Assembly: GCA_017387565.1 (NCBI GenBank)
Contig: JAFOEY010000006.1
Location: 62,001 to 126,000 of the forward strand
DNA length: 64,000 bases
From: Lachnospiraceae bacterium
GTDB taxonomy: Bacteria > Bacillota > Clostridia > Lachnospirales > Lachnospiraceae
Direction of reading: 5' to 3'
A program made the position numbers and the translations under genes. Each line of letters opens with the position of its first letter. Positions within the stretch are counted from its first letter, which is position 1. The notes under the pieces were generated by a model. It was given only the letters and a program-made list of their open reading frames with translations. It was not told where the DNA came from and ran no database searches. Shown here piece after piece: positions 44,590 to 54,402 of this stretch.

Positions 44590-45195
44590 CTAATTGATAT
44601 ATAACTGTCTTTTTTGTATTATTTTATACACGTTTTTCGGCAACTTATCAGCGACTGCTTCCGGCTCCATAATATGTTCCCGAATCCATGTCGATGAAAT
44701 ATCAATCTTATCCATATGCATGAGATATATTTTAGCCCGGTATATTTCTTCCAAATCTGCTTTTTTTGCTTCAAGTGCATGTAAATCGCAGTCATCGCGC
44801 ACCGAAACTAATAAGCATACATGCTCAAAAATAATCTCCGGATGGTACCACTTTTCAATAGAAAACAGAGAATCAGCACCCATAATAAAGAAATATCTAT
44901 GTTCCGGATGTTCTTCATGGAGTTGTTGTACCGTATTGCAGGTATAAGAATTTCCTCCGGCATCCATTTCAATATAAGATATCTCAAAACGTGGTTCATT
45001 TGCTATTGCTGCAAGAACCATGTCTACACGATCCTGATCATCAGTAATCTTACGTCCGCTTTTCATCCATGGAATATGATTCGGTATAAATAAAACCCGA
45101 TCCAGCCCGAACTCTGTCAAAGCCTGTTTTGCCAATAAAAGATGACCATTGTGAATCGGATCAAACGTTCCACCCATTAAACCGATTTTCGCCAT
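44590..45195 (-). CDS. nadD: Nicotinate-nucleotide adenylyltransferase
   Basis: Converts nicotinate mononucleotide to NaAD in NAD synthesis. The 201 residues include the nucleotidyltransferase motif GGTFDPIHNGH (8-18), PNHIPWMK and DISSTWIREHI near the end. GGGGAA precedes the ATG. It lies between yhbY and yqeK on the same strand. Confidence 0.97.
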   Translation of the reverse strand: MAKIGLMGGTFDPIHNGHLLLAKQALTEFGLDRVLFIPNHIPWMKSGRKITDDQDRVDMVLAAIANEPRFEISYIEMDAGGNSYTCNTVQQLHEEHPEHRYFFIMGADSLFSIEKWYHPEIIFEHVCLLVSVRDDCDLHALEAKKADLEEIYRAKIYLMHMDKIDISSTWIREHIMEPEAVADKLPKNVYKIIQKRQLYIN

Positions 45196-45206
45196 ACTAA
45201 TTCCCC

Positions 45207-45497
45207 TTATCTGGGTAATTCAATTTTTTTATGATCTTTATTTTCTTTATATAATACAATTTTCTTTCCGATTACCTGTACTACTTCGGAATGTGTGCGC
45301 TCAGCCAGAACCGCGGCAATCTCACGCGGATCATCCAGGCAGTTTTTTAAAACTGCAATTTTGATCAATTCATGTGTGTTAAACGCTTCATTGACTGCAT
45401 TAGTCACTTCCGGTGTCAGACTGGATTTTCCAACTTGGAATATCGGTTCGATATTCATTGCCAGACCTTTTAAATATGCTCTTTGTTTACTGGTCAT
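45207..45497 (-). CDS. yhbY: YhbY/CRS1 RNA-binding protein
   Basis: 96 residues of a single CRM domain: the start MTSKQRAYLKGLAMNIEP, the helix around VTNAVNEAFNTHELIKI, and the QVIGKKIVLYKE strand. YhbY associates with the large ribosomal subunit precursor. GAGGAT precedes the ATG. It is adjacent to nadD and downstream of obgE, the common Firmicutes order. Confidence 0.95.
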   Translation of the reverse strand: MTSKQRAYLKGLAMNIEPIFQVGKSSLTPEVTNAVNEAFNTHELIKIAVLKNCLDDPREIAAVLAERTHSEVVQVIGKKIVLYKENKDHKKIELPR

Positions 45498-45536
45498 AGT
45501 TTTATCCTCATTTACTATAATTTCATAGAGATTTCA

Positions 45537-45641
45537 TGCTATACAACTGCGCATTTTTCGCAATCCACGAACACTCTATACTGCCTTAAAGTGCCGTACT
45601 TACGACATTTTATTGGGTATTCAATGTCCGATATATCAATT
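45537..45641. repeat. Palindromic intergenic repeat, copy 1
   Basis: One of three related units of about 100 nt in the 45.5-47.3 kb region. The core runs CGAACACTCTATACTGCC ... GACATTTTATTGGGTATTC and folds into an imperfect hairpin. It occupies the 327-nt gap between yhbY and obgE together with copy 2; no gene is seen in that gap. Confidence 0.75.
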
Positions 45642-45666
45642 AAATCATTGCTAATTTGCGCAAGCA

Positions 45667-45700
45667 CATTCGTAAATTATACTTTTGACACTTATATGAT
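45667..45700. repeat. 34-nt repeat shared with 61768-61801
   Basis: This segment (CATTCGTAAATTATAC then TTTTGACACTTATATGAT) matches 61768-61801 at 31 of 34 positions. It lies between palindromic copies 1 and 2. Confidence 0.78.
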
Positions 45701-45710
45701 GTAAATAGAT

Positions 45711-45815
45711 TGCTCCATTGCTTGCGCAATTCTCGCAATCTATGAACACCTCATACTCATAAAATGTTGTATTTTCGCTATTTTATTTCGTATTCGGTGT
45801 TCAGGGTGTCAATAT
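45711..45815. repeat. Palindromic intergenic repeat, copy 2
   Basis: The best formed copy: GAACACC-ATAC-ATAAAAT pairs with ATTTTAT-GTAT-GGTGTTC, with short mismatched steps, around a loop of about 14 nt. It is preceded by a nested palindrome ATTGC-TTGC-GCAAT and flanked by TTGACAC (45685) and GTGTCAA (45807). It ends just before the obgE stop codon. Confidence 0.78.
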
Positions 45816-45824
45816 TACATCAAA

Positions 45825-47132
<1,308 letters not shown>

Positions 47133-47169
47133 TCATCAAAACGAATTATAATCTGTGATATATATGGAA

Positions 47170-47270
47170 TACTCCATTGCCACACAATTCTTGCACTCCA
47201 CGGAACACCTTATACTACCATAAAATACCGTATTTATGCCATTTTATTCCGAATTCGGTATCTGTAATTC
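47170..47270. repeat. Palindromic intergenic repeat, copy 3
   Basis: Aligns along its length to copies 1 and 2 (for example CTCCATTGC, CAATTCTTGCA, GGAACACCTTATACT, CATTTTATTCCGAATTCGGTATCTG). The two halves pair imperfectly, GAACACC with GGTATCT and ATAAAAT with ATTTTAT. It lies between obgE and the rpmA terminator. Confidence 0.78.
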
Positions 47271-47283
47271 ATTTTATGAGAAT

Positions 47284-47317
47284 AAAAAGAGCCTCAAACC
47301 GCGTGGTTTGAAGCTCT
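47284..47317 (-). terminator. Intrinsic terminator after rpmA
   Basis: On the minus strand AGAGCTTCAAACC pairs with GGTTTGAGGCTCT, with one G-T or mismatch step, around ACGC, followed by TTTTT. It ends the rplU-prp-rpmA unit before obgE. Confidence 0.93.
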
Positions 47318-47330
47318 CAGTTTCATCGAA

Positions 47331-47615
47331 TTAGTCTTCTACCGGATATACGGAAGCCTGTTTTTTGTCTCTTCCTTTTCTTTCGAATCTTAATACGCCA
47401 TCAACTAAAGCGAATAATGTATCATCTCCGCCTTTTCCTACATTAACACCGGGATGAATTTTGGTTCCACGCTGTCTATATAAAATGTTTCCGGCTTTAA
47501 CGAACTGTCCGTCAGCTCTTTTCGCACCTAATCTCTTAGATTCGGAATCTCTACCGTTCTTTGTAGAGCCCACACCTTTTTTATGAGCGAAAAATTGAAG
47601 GTTCATTTTTAACAT
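47331..47615 (-). CDS. rpmA: 50S ribosomal protein L27, with Prp-cleaved N-terminus
   Basis: 94 residues. The body, beginning [18 protein letters not shown], is standard bL27. It is preceded by MLKMNLQFF, the Firmicutes extension removed by Prp after Phe9 so that Ala10 reaches the peptidyl-transferase centre. AGGAGG lies 10 nt before the ATG. Prp is encoded directly upstream. Confidence 0.98.
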   Translation of the reverse strand: MLKMNLQFFAHKKGVGSTKNGRDSESKRLGAKRADGQFVKAGNILYRQRGTKIHPGVNVGKGGDDTLFALVDGVLRFERKGRDKKQASVYPVED

Positions 47616-47620
47616 AGGTA

Positions 47621-47950
47621 TTACACCTCCTTGATTCTCAATGTAACAAAATTATCGTACTCTTCTGCGATACCCTCAAATCCCAAATATGCTGATGCCA
47701 AAAGCAGGCTTGCATCATGTGATGGAGTATCTTTAATCAGAAATTTCATATAACCGGTTTCTTCATCATATTTCTGTTCAAAAGAATCCTGACAAAATTT
47801 CTCAATTGCATTTTGGGTATTCACTGCCAAAACAGAAACGGATGCACATACAATATCGCTTCCGTATTCAGCACTTTCAGCATGTCCGGATACCTCAAAT
47901 CCTTTCACAACATGGGATGACTTATCGCAAAAAATCTTTATGGCTGTCAT
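47621..47950 (-). CDS. prp: Ribosomal-processing cysteine protease Prp
   Basis: Cleaves the N-terminal extension of L27. The 109 residues hold the catalytic pair His23 (SGHAE) and Cys35 (DIVCASVS) at nearly the positions of the S. aureus enzyme. It sits between rplU and rpmA, its universal location in Firmicutes. GGTGG precedes the ATG. Confidence 0.97.
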   Translation of the reverse strand: MTAIKIFCDKSSHVVKGFEVSGHAESAEYGSDIVCASVSVLAVNTQNAIEKFCQDSFEQKYDEETGYMKFLIKDTPSHDASLLLASAYLGFEGIAEEYDNFVTLRIKEV

Positions 47951-47966
47951 TTATGCCACCTTTAAA

Positions 47967-48272
47967 TTAAGCATTAATTTTCTCAATTTTAACCTGAGTG
48001 TATGCTTGTCTATGACCATTTTTCTTGTGATAACCTGATTTTCTCTTATATTTGTAAACGATAACTTTTTTACCTTTACCCTGACCCATAACAGTTGCTG
48101 TAACTGTAGATGAAGCAACGTCAGCACCAACCTTTAAGCCGTTATCACTTACTGCAAGAACCTGGTCAAATGTTACAGTACTGCCATCTTCAACATCTAA
48201 TTTTTCAATTTTAACGATGTCACCTTCGGAAACTTTGTACTGTTTTCCACCTGTTGCAATAATTGCGTACAT
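47967..48272 (-). CDS. rplU: 50S ribosomal protein L21
   Basis: 101 residues of standard bL21: [18 protein letters not shown] at the start, and [17 protein letters not shown] with YTQVKIEKI at the end. AGGAGG precedes the ATG. First gene of the rplU-prp-rpmA unit. Confidence 0.98.
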   Translation of the reverse strand: MYAIIATGGKQYKVSEGDIVKIEKLDVEDGSTVTFDQVLAVSDNGLKVGADVASSTVTATVMGQGKGKKVIVYKYKRKSGYHKKNGHRQAYTQVKIEKINA

Positions 48273-48350
48273 AAGGCACCTCCTACTAATTACTCGCTGA
48301 CTTCGGTGATATCAGAAGACATACTTTTACCTCGTCATGCGGCATACCGT
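48273..48350 (-). ncRNA. Candidate L21 leader (autoregulatory 5' UTR)
   Basis: The leader between the promoter and rplU is about 75 nt, with possible pairing around GTCTTC/GAAGTC and CTGATATCACCG. Firmicutes rplU operons carry a known L21 leader RNA in this place. I identify it by position; I cannot confirm the consensus structure by eye. Confidence 0.4.
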
Positions 48351-48353
48351 AGT

Positions 48354-48383
48354 ATAATATCATGCATTCTCATGATTTGTCAA
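48354..48383 (-). promoter_or_regulatory. Promoter for rplU-prp-rpmA
   Basis: On the minus strand: TTGACA (48383-48378), 18-nt spacer, TATTAT (48359-48354). It overlaps the 3' end of the nudix gene. Confidence 0.7.
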
Positions 48384-48942
48384 GCAGTTCAAATGCATTT
48401 TTTGTAAAGAAATATACCATAACCTGACAGCGAGAGGAAAACTCTGCTGTATCCAGTAATTGTCGGCATTCTTCTTTTGTATAAAAGGCTGCCTGTATCT
48501 TTTCATTTTCCGACGTATGATCCTCAATATTACCTTCTGCTTCCAATACAACAATCTGTGTCCGGATATCTGAGATAGACACAGCAGCAAAAGACGGATT
48601 TAGGATGTCAATAATCCGTTTCAACTGCAACCCGGTCTCTTCATATAATTCACGTCGGATACAATCTTCTATGGTTTCTCCGGGCTCAATCATGCCTGCA
48701 CACAAGTTATAAATTTCTTTATTGATACCCATACGAAATTCTTTTAATAACAAAAGTTTTCCGTCTTTTAGCACGGCCATTGAAATACCGCTTGTTGAAT
48801 TTCCCAAATCCGCAGGACTGTCAATCTCGTGATGGCTCACAATCTCATATTTCTTTTCTCTACCCTTTTTATTTTCATAGATCAGTTCATATTTTTTGAG
48901 ATATCTTCCATCGTCTTTTTTGTCAATTCTCAATAATTTCAT
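48370..48942 (-). CDS. NUDIX hydrolase, ADP-ribose pyrophosphatase-like
   Basis: 190 residues. The Nudix box GMIEPGETIEDCIRREL then YEETGL fits G-x5-E-x7-REUxEExGU. The N-terminal beta strands and the stretch LKEFRMGINKEIYNLCAG resemble ADP-ribose pyrophosphatases. The 5' end overlaps rng by 20 nt, so both are in one transcript. AGAGG precedes the ATG. Confidence 0.92.
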   Translation of the reverse strand: MKLLRIDKKDDGRYLKKYELIYENKKGREKKYEIVSHHEIDSPADLGNSTSGISMAVLKDGKLLLLKEFRMGINKEIYNLCAGMIEPGETIEDCIRRELYEETGLQLKRIIDILNPSFAAVSISDIRTQIVVLEAEGNIEDHTSENEKIQAAFYTKEECRQLLDTAEFSSRCQVMVYFFTKNAFELLDKS

Positions 48943-50113
48943 ATAATTCTGCCTCTTTTATCTTGGACAAAAGTAAAACATCCTTCTTTTGTCTGGTAAT
49001 TTCTACCAATCCCAGCTTTGTAACATCTATAACATCGGCTTTGTTACAATCTAAGGAAAGTCTATTCTTTAACAACATCATAAACTCTTCTTCGTCCTTT
49101 TTTGATGTCACATTAATAAAATCAACCACAATAATGCCACTGATATTGTTGACAGAGAGAAGAAAAGGAATAATTTCAGCCGCTTCTAAGTTTGTTTTTC
49201 TGACAAGCTCTGACTTACTCATCTTTTGAATATTTTTACCGGAATTCACATCAATTACCGTCAAAGCCTCAGTGGGTTCCACAACAAGATATCCGCCGGA
49301 TTTTAACCATATTTTCTTAGAAATCATACTATGAAGCCGGGACTTTATTTCATAAAGCAACGAAAGTGGGAGCTTTTGTTTTTCATCATAAAAAGCCAAA
49401 ACCTCTGACACACAGGAAGGAAGAATGGATTTTAAATAGTCATATTCTTCTGCCGAATCGGTAACAATTCTGTCTGTCTTTAAGAAATCAATTTTTGACA
49501 AAGATCGAATCACAAAATCTGATTTATCATGGATACAACTAAAGCAGGTCCTGCTTTTGGCTTTTAAAACAATTTGATGCATTTCTTCCGATAATTTGCA
49601 TAGTTCATTTTTAAGTAACTCAAGTTCTCCTTCCGAAAGAGCAGATACATTGGAGCGAATGATGTAAGAAAATGCTTTGTCACATACATCGGTTAATGTC
49701 TGTTTTATGACTTTTTTTTGCACATCTTTGATTTTTTTCGAAAAATGGATGCCACCGGGTGTATTGGTTACCACACAATAGATTCCGGGAAGCGATAACT
49801 CTGCAGACAACATTGCTTCTTTTGTTTTTAAAGGAGCCGTCTTCAACTGTACCGGTAATACCATACCGTTTTTGATAACAATCTCCTGTGTCTGATGCTT
49901 ATTGGGATTTGGTAAAAAGCCCTGTTTTCCTTTTTCATATTCTACAAAGGAAGCATCCAGATTCCGAACTGTATTTGCCACACATCCGACATATATTTTT
50001 CCGGGAAGCATGGTACTTTCCGTACAAAAATCTGCCAGTCTGAGCATATTATCCTGAATTGCGAAAAAACCTCTCGTATTTCCGATATTAGTAAATACAA
50101 CCTGTTCTCCCAT
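48923..50113 (-). CDS. rng: Ribonuclease G/E
   Basis: 396 residues: N-terminal S1-like domain (about 1-85), then RNase H-like catalytic domain with the magnesium aspartates in LTVIDVNSGKN and GIIVVDFINV. It lacks the C-terminal degradosome scaffold of RNase E. Role: rRNA and mRNA processing. TAA of the upstream gene is followed directly by its ATG. GAGGA precedes the start. Confidence 0.93.
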   Translation of the reverse strand: MGEQVVFTNIGNTRGFFAIQDNMLRLADFCTESTMLPGKIYVGCVANTVRNLDASFVEYEKGKQGFLPNPNKHQTQEIVIKNGMVLPVQLKTAPLKTKEAMLSAELSLPGIYCVVTNTPGGIHFSKKIKDVQKKVIKQTLTDVCDKAFSYIIRSNVSALSEGELELLKNELCKLSEEMHQIVLKAKSRTCFSCIHDKSDFVIRSLSKIDFLKTDRIVTDSAEEYDYLKSILPSCVSEVLAFYDEKQKLPLSLLYEIKSRLHSMISKKIWLKSGGYLVVEPTEALTVIDVNSGKNIQKMSKSELVRKTNLEAAEIIPFLLSVNNISGIIVVDFINVTSKKDEEEFMMLLKNRLSLDCNKADVIDVTKLGLVEITRQKKDVLLLSKIKEAELYEIIEN

Positions 50114-50809
50114 TTATAAATCCTCACCAACTGCATCAAGTGAAATCAGTTGACCATTGTGGTCACGTGTATAGGTTTCTTCTCTGGTAATGACAAATTC
50201 AAATGCTTCCGGTTCCATATGCAAAAACTGATAGTATGCATCCATAACAAGTCCCGGTTTAATATTACCACTGCTGCTGGCATCAACTAAAAGATATATT
50301 GAATCTGCATCTGCTTTATAATCAAATATAAACTCTTTCAGGTTAAGAACCTTGGAACTTTTCTTAGTTTCCTTTTCTATCAAAATTTCATCCTGTGACA
50401 TGAAACAATCAAATTCTTTCGTAAACGAAAAACCTTCCCTCTCATGTCCTTTTCTGATTTTAATCGTATAAGAAGCTGCCGCAACACTTGCCATGGCATT
50501 TCCGGCATCCTTAGGAAGTACTTTCACTGAAAGAATATCGACACCTTCCACCATTACAGCCTGCAGGCGCTTTTTACATTCTGCCGTTTTAACCTCTGTT
50601 GTAAATTCCAGATCGGCATATTCGCCGTTACTAAACAATCCAACTCCCAACGGCGCGGCAAAGGATAAAATCTGATGTGGACTAAAACCGGTCGAATAAG
50701 CAACCGGCAACCCCGCGCGGCGAATGGCTTTCTGAAAATACCGCATCATATCCAGATGACCGATAAAAACCATGGAACTGTATTTTGAAAATTTAATTCT
50801 GTATTTCAT
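50114..50809 (-). CDS. TIGR03936/DUF2344 radical-SAM-linked protein
   Basis: 231 residues starting MKYRIKFSKYSSMVFIGHLD, the typical family N-terminus, followed by MRYFQKAIRRAGLPVAYS and GFSPHQILSFAAPLGVG. The family occurs next to, or fused to, the TIGR03960 radical SAM protein and is implicated in tRNA or rRNA modification. The frame extends in-phase another 57 codons upstream to the TIGR03960 stop; TTG at 50950 is a possible alternative start. No strong ribosome binding site is seen before 50809, so the start is uncertain. Confidence 0.85.
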   Translation of the reverse strand: MKYRIKFSKYSSMVFIGHLDMMRYFQKAIRRAGLPVAYSTGFSPHQILSFAAPLGVGLFSNGEYADLEFTTEVKTAECKKRLQAVMVEGVDILSVKVLPKDAGNAMASVAAASYTIKIRKGHEREGFSFTKEFDCFMSQDEILIEKETKKSSKVLNLKEFIFDYKADADSIYLLVDASSSGNIKPGLVMDAYYQFLHMEPEAFEFVITREETYTRDHNGQLISLDAVGEDL

Positions 50810-50980
50810 AAAACACTCTGACTTTCTGTAAAATTCTGCTCGCTTTTTTTGTTTCCGAAAAGCTTTGTATATTCTACTCGCAGACTGTATACCAATGTCT
50901 GCTATTATGCCGGTATCCAACCCAAAAGCTTCTGTGATGGAATTTGCCAAACTCTCAGAAACACATAAATAAACATAAAA

Positions 50981-52849
50981 TTATTTCTTCTTATCAAAAC
51001 AGATTCCCGTTTGAAAACGTGCAGCACCGCACCCCTGACACTGCATCTTGCAATTTGGTGTCACGGTTTCAGCTTTAGCTCTTTCCCATTCTCTAATAAA
51101 GAAAGCCTTCTCGACGCCACAACTGATAAAATCCCATGGGAGAACTTCCTCTACAGACCTTTCTCTTGTCGTATAGAAATCAACATTGAGACCACATTCC
51201 TCAAATGCTTCATCCCACAGCTCTTTCTTAAAATATTCACTCCACGCATCATAAAAACAACCTTTTTGGTATGCTTTATAGATGACATCACTAATCCGGC
51301 GGTCACCACGTGCAAAAGCACCTTCTAATACCGATACATCCGCCTCATGATAAATATAACGAATACTTTTCTTGTTTAATTGCTCTAAAACCGTATCCTT
51401 TAGTGTATGCGCCTTATCCAGAAATTCCTGCTCATATCCCATAGGAGCCCACTGGAACGGCGTAAACGGCTTAGGAATAAAAAAGGATGTGCTGATGGTA
51501 ATCTGAACCTTACCGTTACGCTTTTCTTTCGGAACCGTCTCATAATATACCTTAGCAACTTCGTTTGCTAACTGAGCTATCCCTTTGACATCTGCAATGG
51601 TTTCCGTCGGCAGACCAAGCATAAAATACAATTTCACCTTATTCCATCCGCCTTCAAACGCCAATCTTGCACCATTAAGAATGACTTCTTCGGTCAATCC
51701 TTTGTTGATGACATTTCGCATACGCTGTGTTCCGGCTTCCGGAGCAAATGTCAGACTGCTTTTTTTCACATCCTGCACCTTGCTCATGACATCTAAGGAA
51801 AAGGCATCAATCCGCAAAGAAGGAAGTGAAATATTTACATGCTTGTCCTTACATTTTTCGATCAGAAAATCCATGAATGCCGGAAGATGGGAATAATCGC
51901 TGGAACTTAGCGAACTTAGGGATATTTCTTCATGTCCGGTATTGTCAAGCATATCTATGGCATACTCTTTTAAGAAGTCCAGAGAGCGTTCACGAACCGG
52001 ACGATAGAGCTGACCTGCCTGGCAAAATCTGCACCCACGGATACATCCACGCTGAATTTCCAAAACAACACGATCCTGCGTCACTTTGATAAAAGGAACG
52101 ACCGGTTTCTTGGGATAAGGAACCTGATTCACATCCGTTACCAGTTCTTTCATAATAGTCTTTGGGATATCATCATAAAGAGGATAAAACACTTTTATCG
52201 TGCCATCAGCATGATAGGTTACATCATAGAGCATCGGACAATAGATTCCGGGGATTTGTGCAGCCTTATGCAGAAAATCCATCCTGTCATATCCGTCTTT
52301 TTGACAGTTTTTGTATAAATCCAATAATGCGCGGTACTGTGTCTCTCCTTCGCCAATATAAAACAGGTCAAAAAATGCCGCAATCGGTTCCGGATTGTAT
52401 GCGCAGGGACCGCCACCGATGACAATCGGATGCTCATTGGTTCTTTCCTTTGCAAAAATTGGAATATTTGATAAATCCAAAACCTGCAGGATATTGGTGT
52501 AACACATCTCATATTGAAGTGTGATACCGATAAAATCAAAATCCGAAACAGGATCCTGACTTTCCAACGCAAATAAAGGAATCTGTTCCTTTCTCATGAT
52601 TGCATCCAGATCCATCCAGGGTGAATAAACACGCTCACACCACACATCTTCATAGGAATTTAATAAATCATATAAAATCTGAATGCCCAAATGTGACATT
52701 CCGATTTCATAAACATCCGGAAAACACATTACAAAACGAATCAACTCTTCCTTGTTCTCCTTCATAACGGAGTTGACTTCGCCGCCGATGTAACGCGCCG
52801 GTTTTTCAATTGTTAATAATATTTCATCATTTAATGCCAGTTTTCTCAT
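50981..52849 (-). CDS. TIGR03960 B12-binding radical SAM protein
   Basis: 622 residues: N-terminal B12-binding-like domain (about 40-190, PDVYEIGMSHLGIQILYDLL), then radical SAM with CxxxCxxC in QRGCIRGCRFCQAG, and a C-terminal cysteine-rich end CKMQCQGCGAARF. It works with the downstream TIGR03936 protein in RNA modification; the exact product is not established here. Its ATG lies inside the 3' end of the upstream membrane-protein gene (23-nt overlap), with no clear ribosome binding site. Confidence 0.93.
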   Translation of the reverse strand: MRKLALNDEILLTIEKPARYIGGEVNSVMKENKEELIRFVMCFPDVYEIGMSHLGIQILYDLLNSYEDVWCERVYSPWMDLDAIMRKEQIPLFALESQDPVSDFDFIGITLQYEMCYTNILQVLDLSNIPIFAKERTNEHPIVIGGGPCAYNPEPIAAFFDLFYIGEGETQYRALLDLYKNCQKDGYDRMDFLHKAAQIPGIYCPMLYDVTYHADGTIKVFYPLYDDIPKTIMKELVTDVNQVPYPKKPVVPFIKVTQDRVVLEIQRGCIRGCRFCQAGQLYRPVRERSLDFLKEYAIDMLDNTGHEEISLSSLSSSDYSHLPAFMDFLIEKCKDKHVNISLPSLRIDAFSLDVMSKVQDVKKSSLTFAPEAGTQRMRNVINKGLTEEVILNGARLAFEGGWNKVKLYFMLGLPTETIADVKGIAQLANEVAKVYYETVPKEKRNGKVQITISTSFFIPKPFTPFQWAPMGYEQEFLDKAHTLKDTVLEQLNKKSIRYIYHEADVSVLEGAFARGDRRISDVIYKAYQKGCFYDAWSEYFKKELWDEAFEECGLNVDFYTTRERSVEEVLPWDFISCGVEKAFFIREWERAKAETVTPNCKMQCQGCGAARFQTGICFDKKK

Positions 52850-53258
52850 AATCTAAAGTATACGGTATATCCTTTATAAAATCAATTACAGACACAGAAT
52901 AATCAATTTGTATTTCTTTATCAAATGTCTGATAAAAGCTTTGCGGCAATTGAAAAAAAACATATCGGTCCAGTAAAACCGCAGCAAATAAAAAAACACA
53001 AAAAATCAGACGAGCTTTCAATCCATACTTTTCATCTCTCGTCTGATTCTTTCTTTTCATATATTCTGCATCTTCCGAATACAAGTTTTCTTCCGAAAAC
53101 ATATTGTTATTACGATGTTCAAAAATATCATGTTCGGAATACTTTCCATATCCCATAATATCCGACAGTGCGTTCATATGCACCTTATTATTTTTTTCAA
53201 ATTGCTTTAACCGATGAATTTTTTCAGTCCGGTTTTCTGCTGCTTTTGCATCATTCAT
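52827..53258 (-). CDS. Hypothetical bitopic membrane protein
   Basis: 143 residues with a charged cytosolic half (Lys/Glu-rich, possible coiled coil about 5-40), one membrane helix (LKARLIFCVFLFAAVLLD, about 88-108), and a short outer tail. GGAGGG lies 10 nt before the ATG at 53258; an ATG nine bases earlier is too close to it. The longer frame to 53420 overlaps hisI and is rejected. No known domain. It is co-transcribed between hisI and the radical SAM gene. Confidence 0.75.
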   Translation of the reverse strand: MNDAKAAENRTEKIHRLKQFEKNNKVHMNALSDIMGYGKYSEHDIFEHRNNNMFSEENLYSEDAEYMKRKNQTRDEKYGLKARLIFCVFLFAAVLLDRYVFFQLPQSFYQTFDKEIQIDYSVSVIDFIKDIPYTLDYEKTGIK

Positions 53259-53389
53259 GATTTCCATTCCCTCCAACCATACAATCCTTTGATACATCAC
53301 AAACAGGCTATGCTGTTTCTTTAATACAAACATATTCAGACAGGTTGAAAATATGAGGATGATATGAGAATGAATTTTCCAAAAAACTA

Positions 53390-53770
53390 TTATTCTACAA
53401 CCAGACTGCGGTAAAAGCATGAAAAATTACCGGTATGACAGGCAGCACCGATTTGTTTTACCCTTGCCAAAATCGTATCGTTATCACAATCAATCATGAT
53501 ACTCCGGATATATTGAAAATGACCGCTTGTCATGCCTTTTACCCACAATTCATTCCGGCTTCTGCTATAATACGTCATACGTCCGGTTTCACAGGTCATG
53601 TTATAAGCCTCTTCATTCATATAGGCTACCATAAGCACCTGATTGGTTTCATCATCCTGTACGACGACACATACCAGCCCGTCGGCACCTTTTTTTAGTT
53701 CCGAAAAAGGCATAATCGGCTGAAATTTACCAATTCCAGGTTCTGTTTTTACTTTGATTTTTTGTTCCAT
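53390..53770 (-). CDS. hisI: Phosphoribosyl-AMP cyclohydrolase
   Basis: Third step of histidine synthesis: opens the purine ring of PR-AMP. 126 residues with VLMVAYMNEEA, SRSRNELWVKG, the magnesium motif DCDNDTI and zinc-binding cysteines near AACHTGNFSCFYR. The HisE domain is not fused. AGGAAT precedes the ATG. It follows hisB after 12 nt. Confidence 0.96.
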   Translation of the reverse strand: MEQKIKVKTEPGIGKFQPIMPFSELKKGADGLVCVVVQDDETNQVLMVAYMNEEAYNMTCETGRMTYYSRSRNELWVKGMTSGHFQYIRSIMIDCDNDTILARVKQIGAACHTGNFSCFYRSLVVE

Positions 53771-53782
53771 ATCATTTATTCC

Positions 53783-54373
53783 TTATTCTAACGCACCTTT
53801 GGTACTGGGCACATCCTTACAACGGGGTTCCAATGCAACAGCCATATCCAGAGCCTTTCCAAAAGCCTTAAACATGGCCTCACAAATATGATGGTCATTC
53901 GCACCAAACAAAAATTTAAAATGCAAATTCATGCCTGCCGCATATGAGACGGAGTAGAAAAATTCTTTGATTAACTGGGTGTCCAGATCTCCCATCTTTT
54001 CTCCCCGGAATACAACATCAGAAGAGTAATAAGGTCTTCCACATAAGTCAACCGCACAAATCACAAGAGCTTCATCCATGGGAAGCACAAAATATCCATA
54101 GCGGTTAATTCCTTTTTTATCACCAACCGCTTTTGCAATGGCATTTCCTAAAACAATTCCGCAGTCTTCCACTGTATGGTGACCGTCCACTTCCAAATCA
54201 CCCTTTGCTTTTAAGTCCAGATCAAAATATCCATGCTTTGCAAAACCGGATAACATATGATCAAAAAATCCGATTCCCGTAGAAATCTCAAAATCTCCCG
54301 TACCATCCAAATTCAAGGAAAGGGAGATATCGGTTTCTTTTGTTGTGCGTTTGATACTTGCTGTTCTTTCCAT
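53783..54373 (-). CDS. hisB: Imidazoleglycerol-phosphate dehydratase
   Basis: Monofunctional HisB, 196 residues. Metal-binding histidines in GFFDHMLSGFAKHG, VDGHHTVEDCG and NDHHICEAMFKAFGKAL. There is no HisB-N phosphatase domain. GAGGT precedes the ATG. Upstream towards hisG is a 189-nt gap filled by a long inverted repeat. Confidence 0.97.
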   Translation of the reverse strand: MERTASIKRTTKETDISLSLNLDGTGDFEISTGIGFFDHMLSGFAKHGYFDLDLKAKGDLEVDGHHTVEDCGIVLGNAIAKAVGDKKGINRYGYFVLPMDEALVICAVDLCGRPYYSSDVVFRGEKMGDLDTQLIKEFFYSVSYAAGMNLHFKFLFGANDHHICEAMFKAFGKALDMAVALEPRCKDVPSTKGALE

Positions 54374-54402
54374 ATATATTACCTCATTAATTATCTTTCT
54401 AT

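Noticed and set aside
45537-45815. Possible CRISPR array because of repeated units near obgE
   Set aside because: Units are about 100 nt, diverged from each other, not regularly spaced by unique spacers, and no cas gene is present.
53259-53420. Longer N-terminus of the membrane protein downstream of hisI
   Set aside because: It overlaps hisI, has no family support, and GGAGGG is correctly placed for the ATG at 53258.
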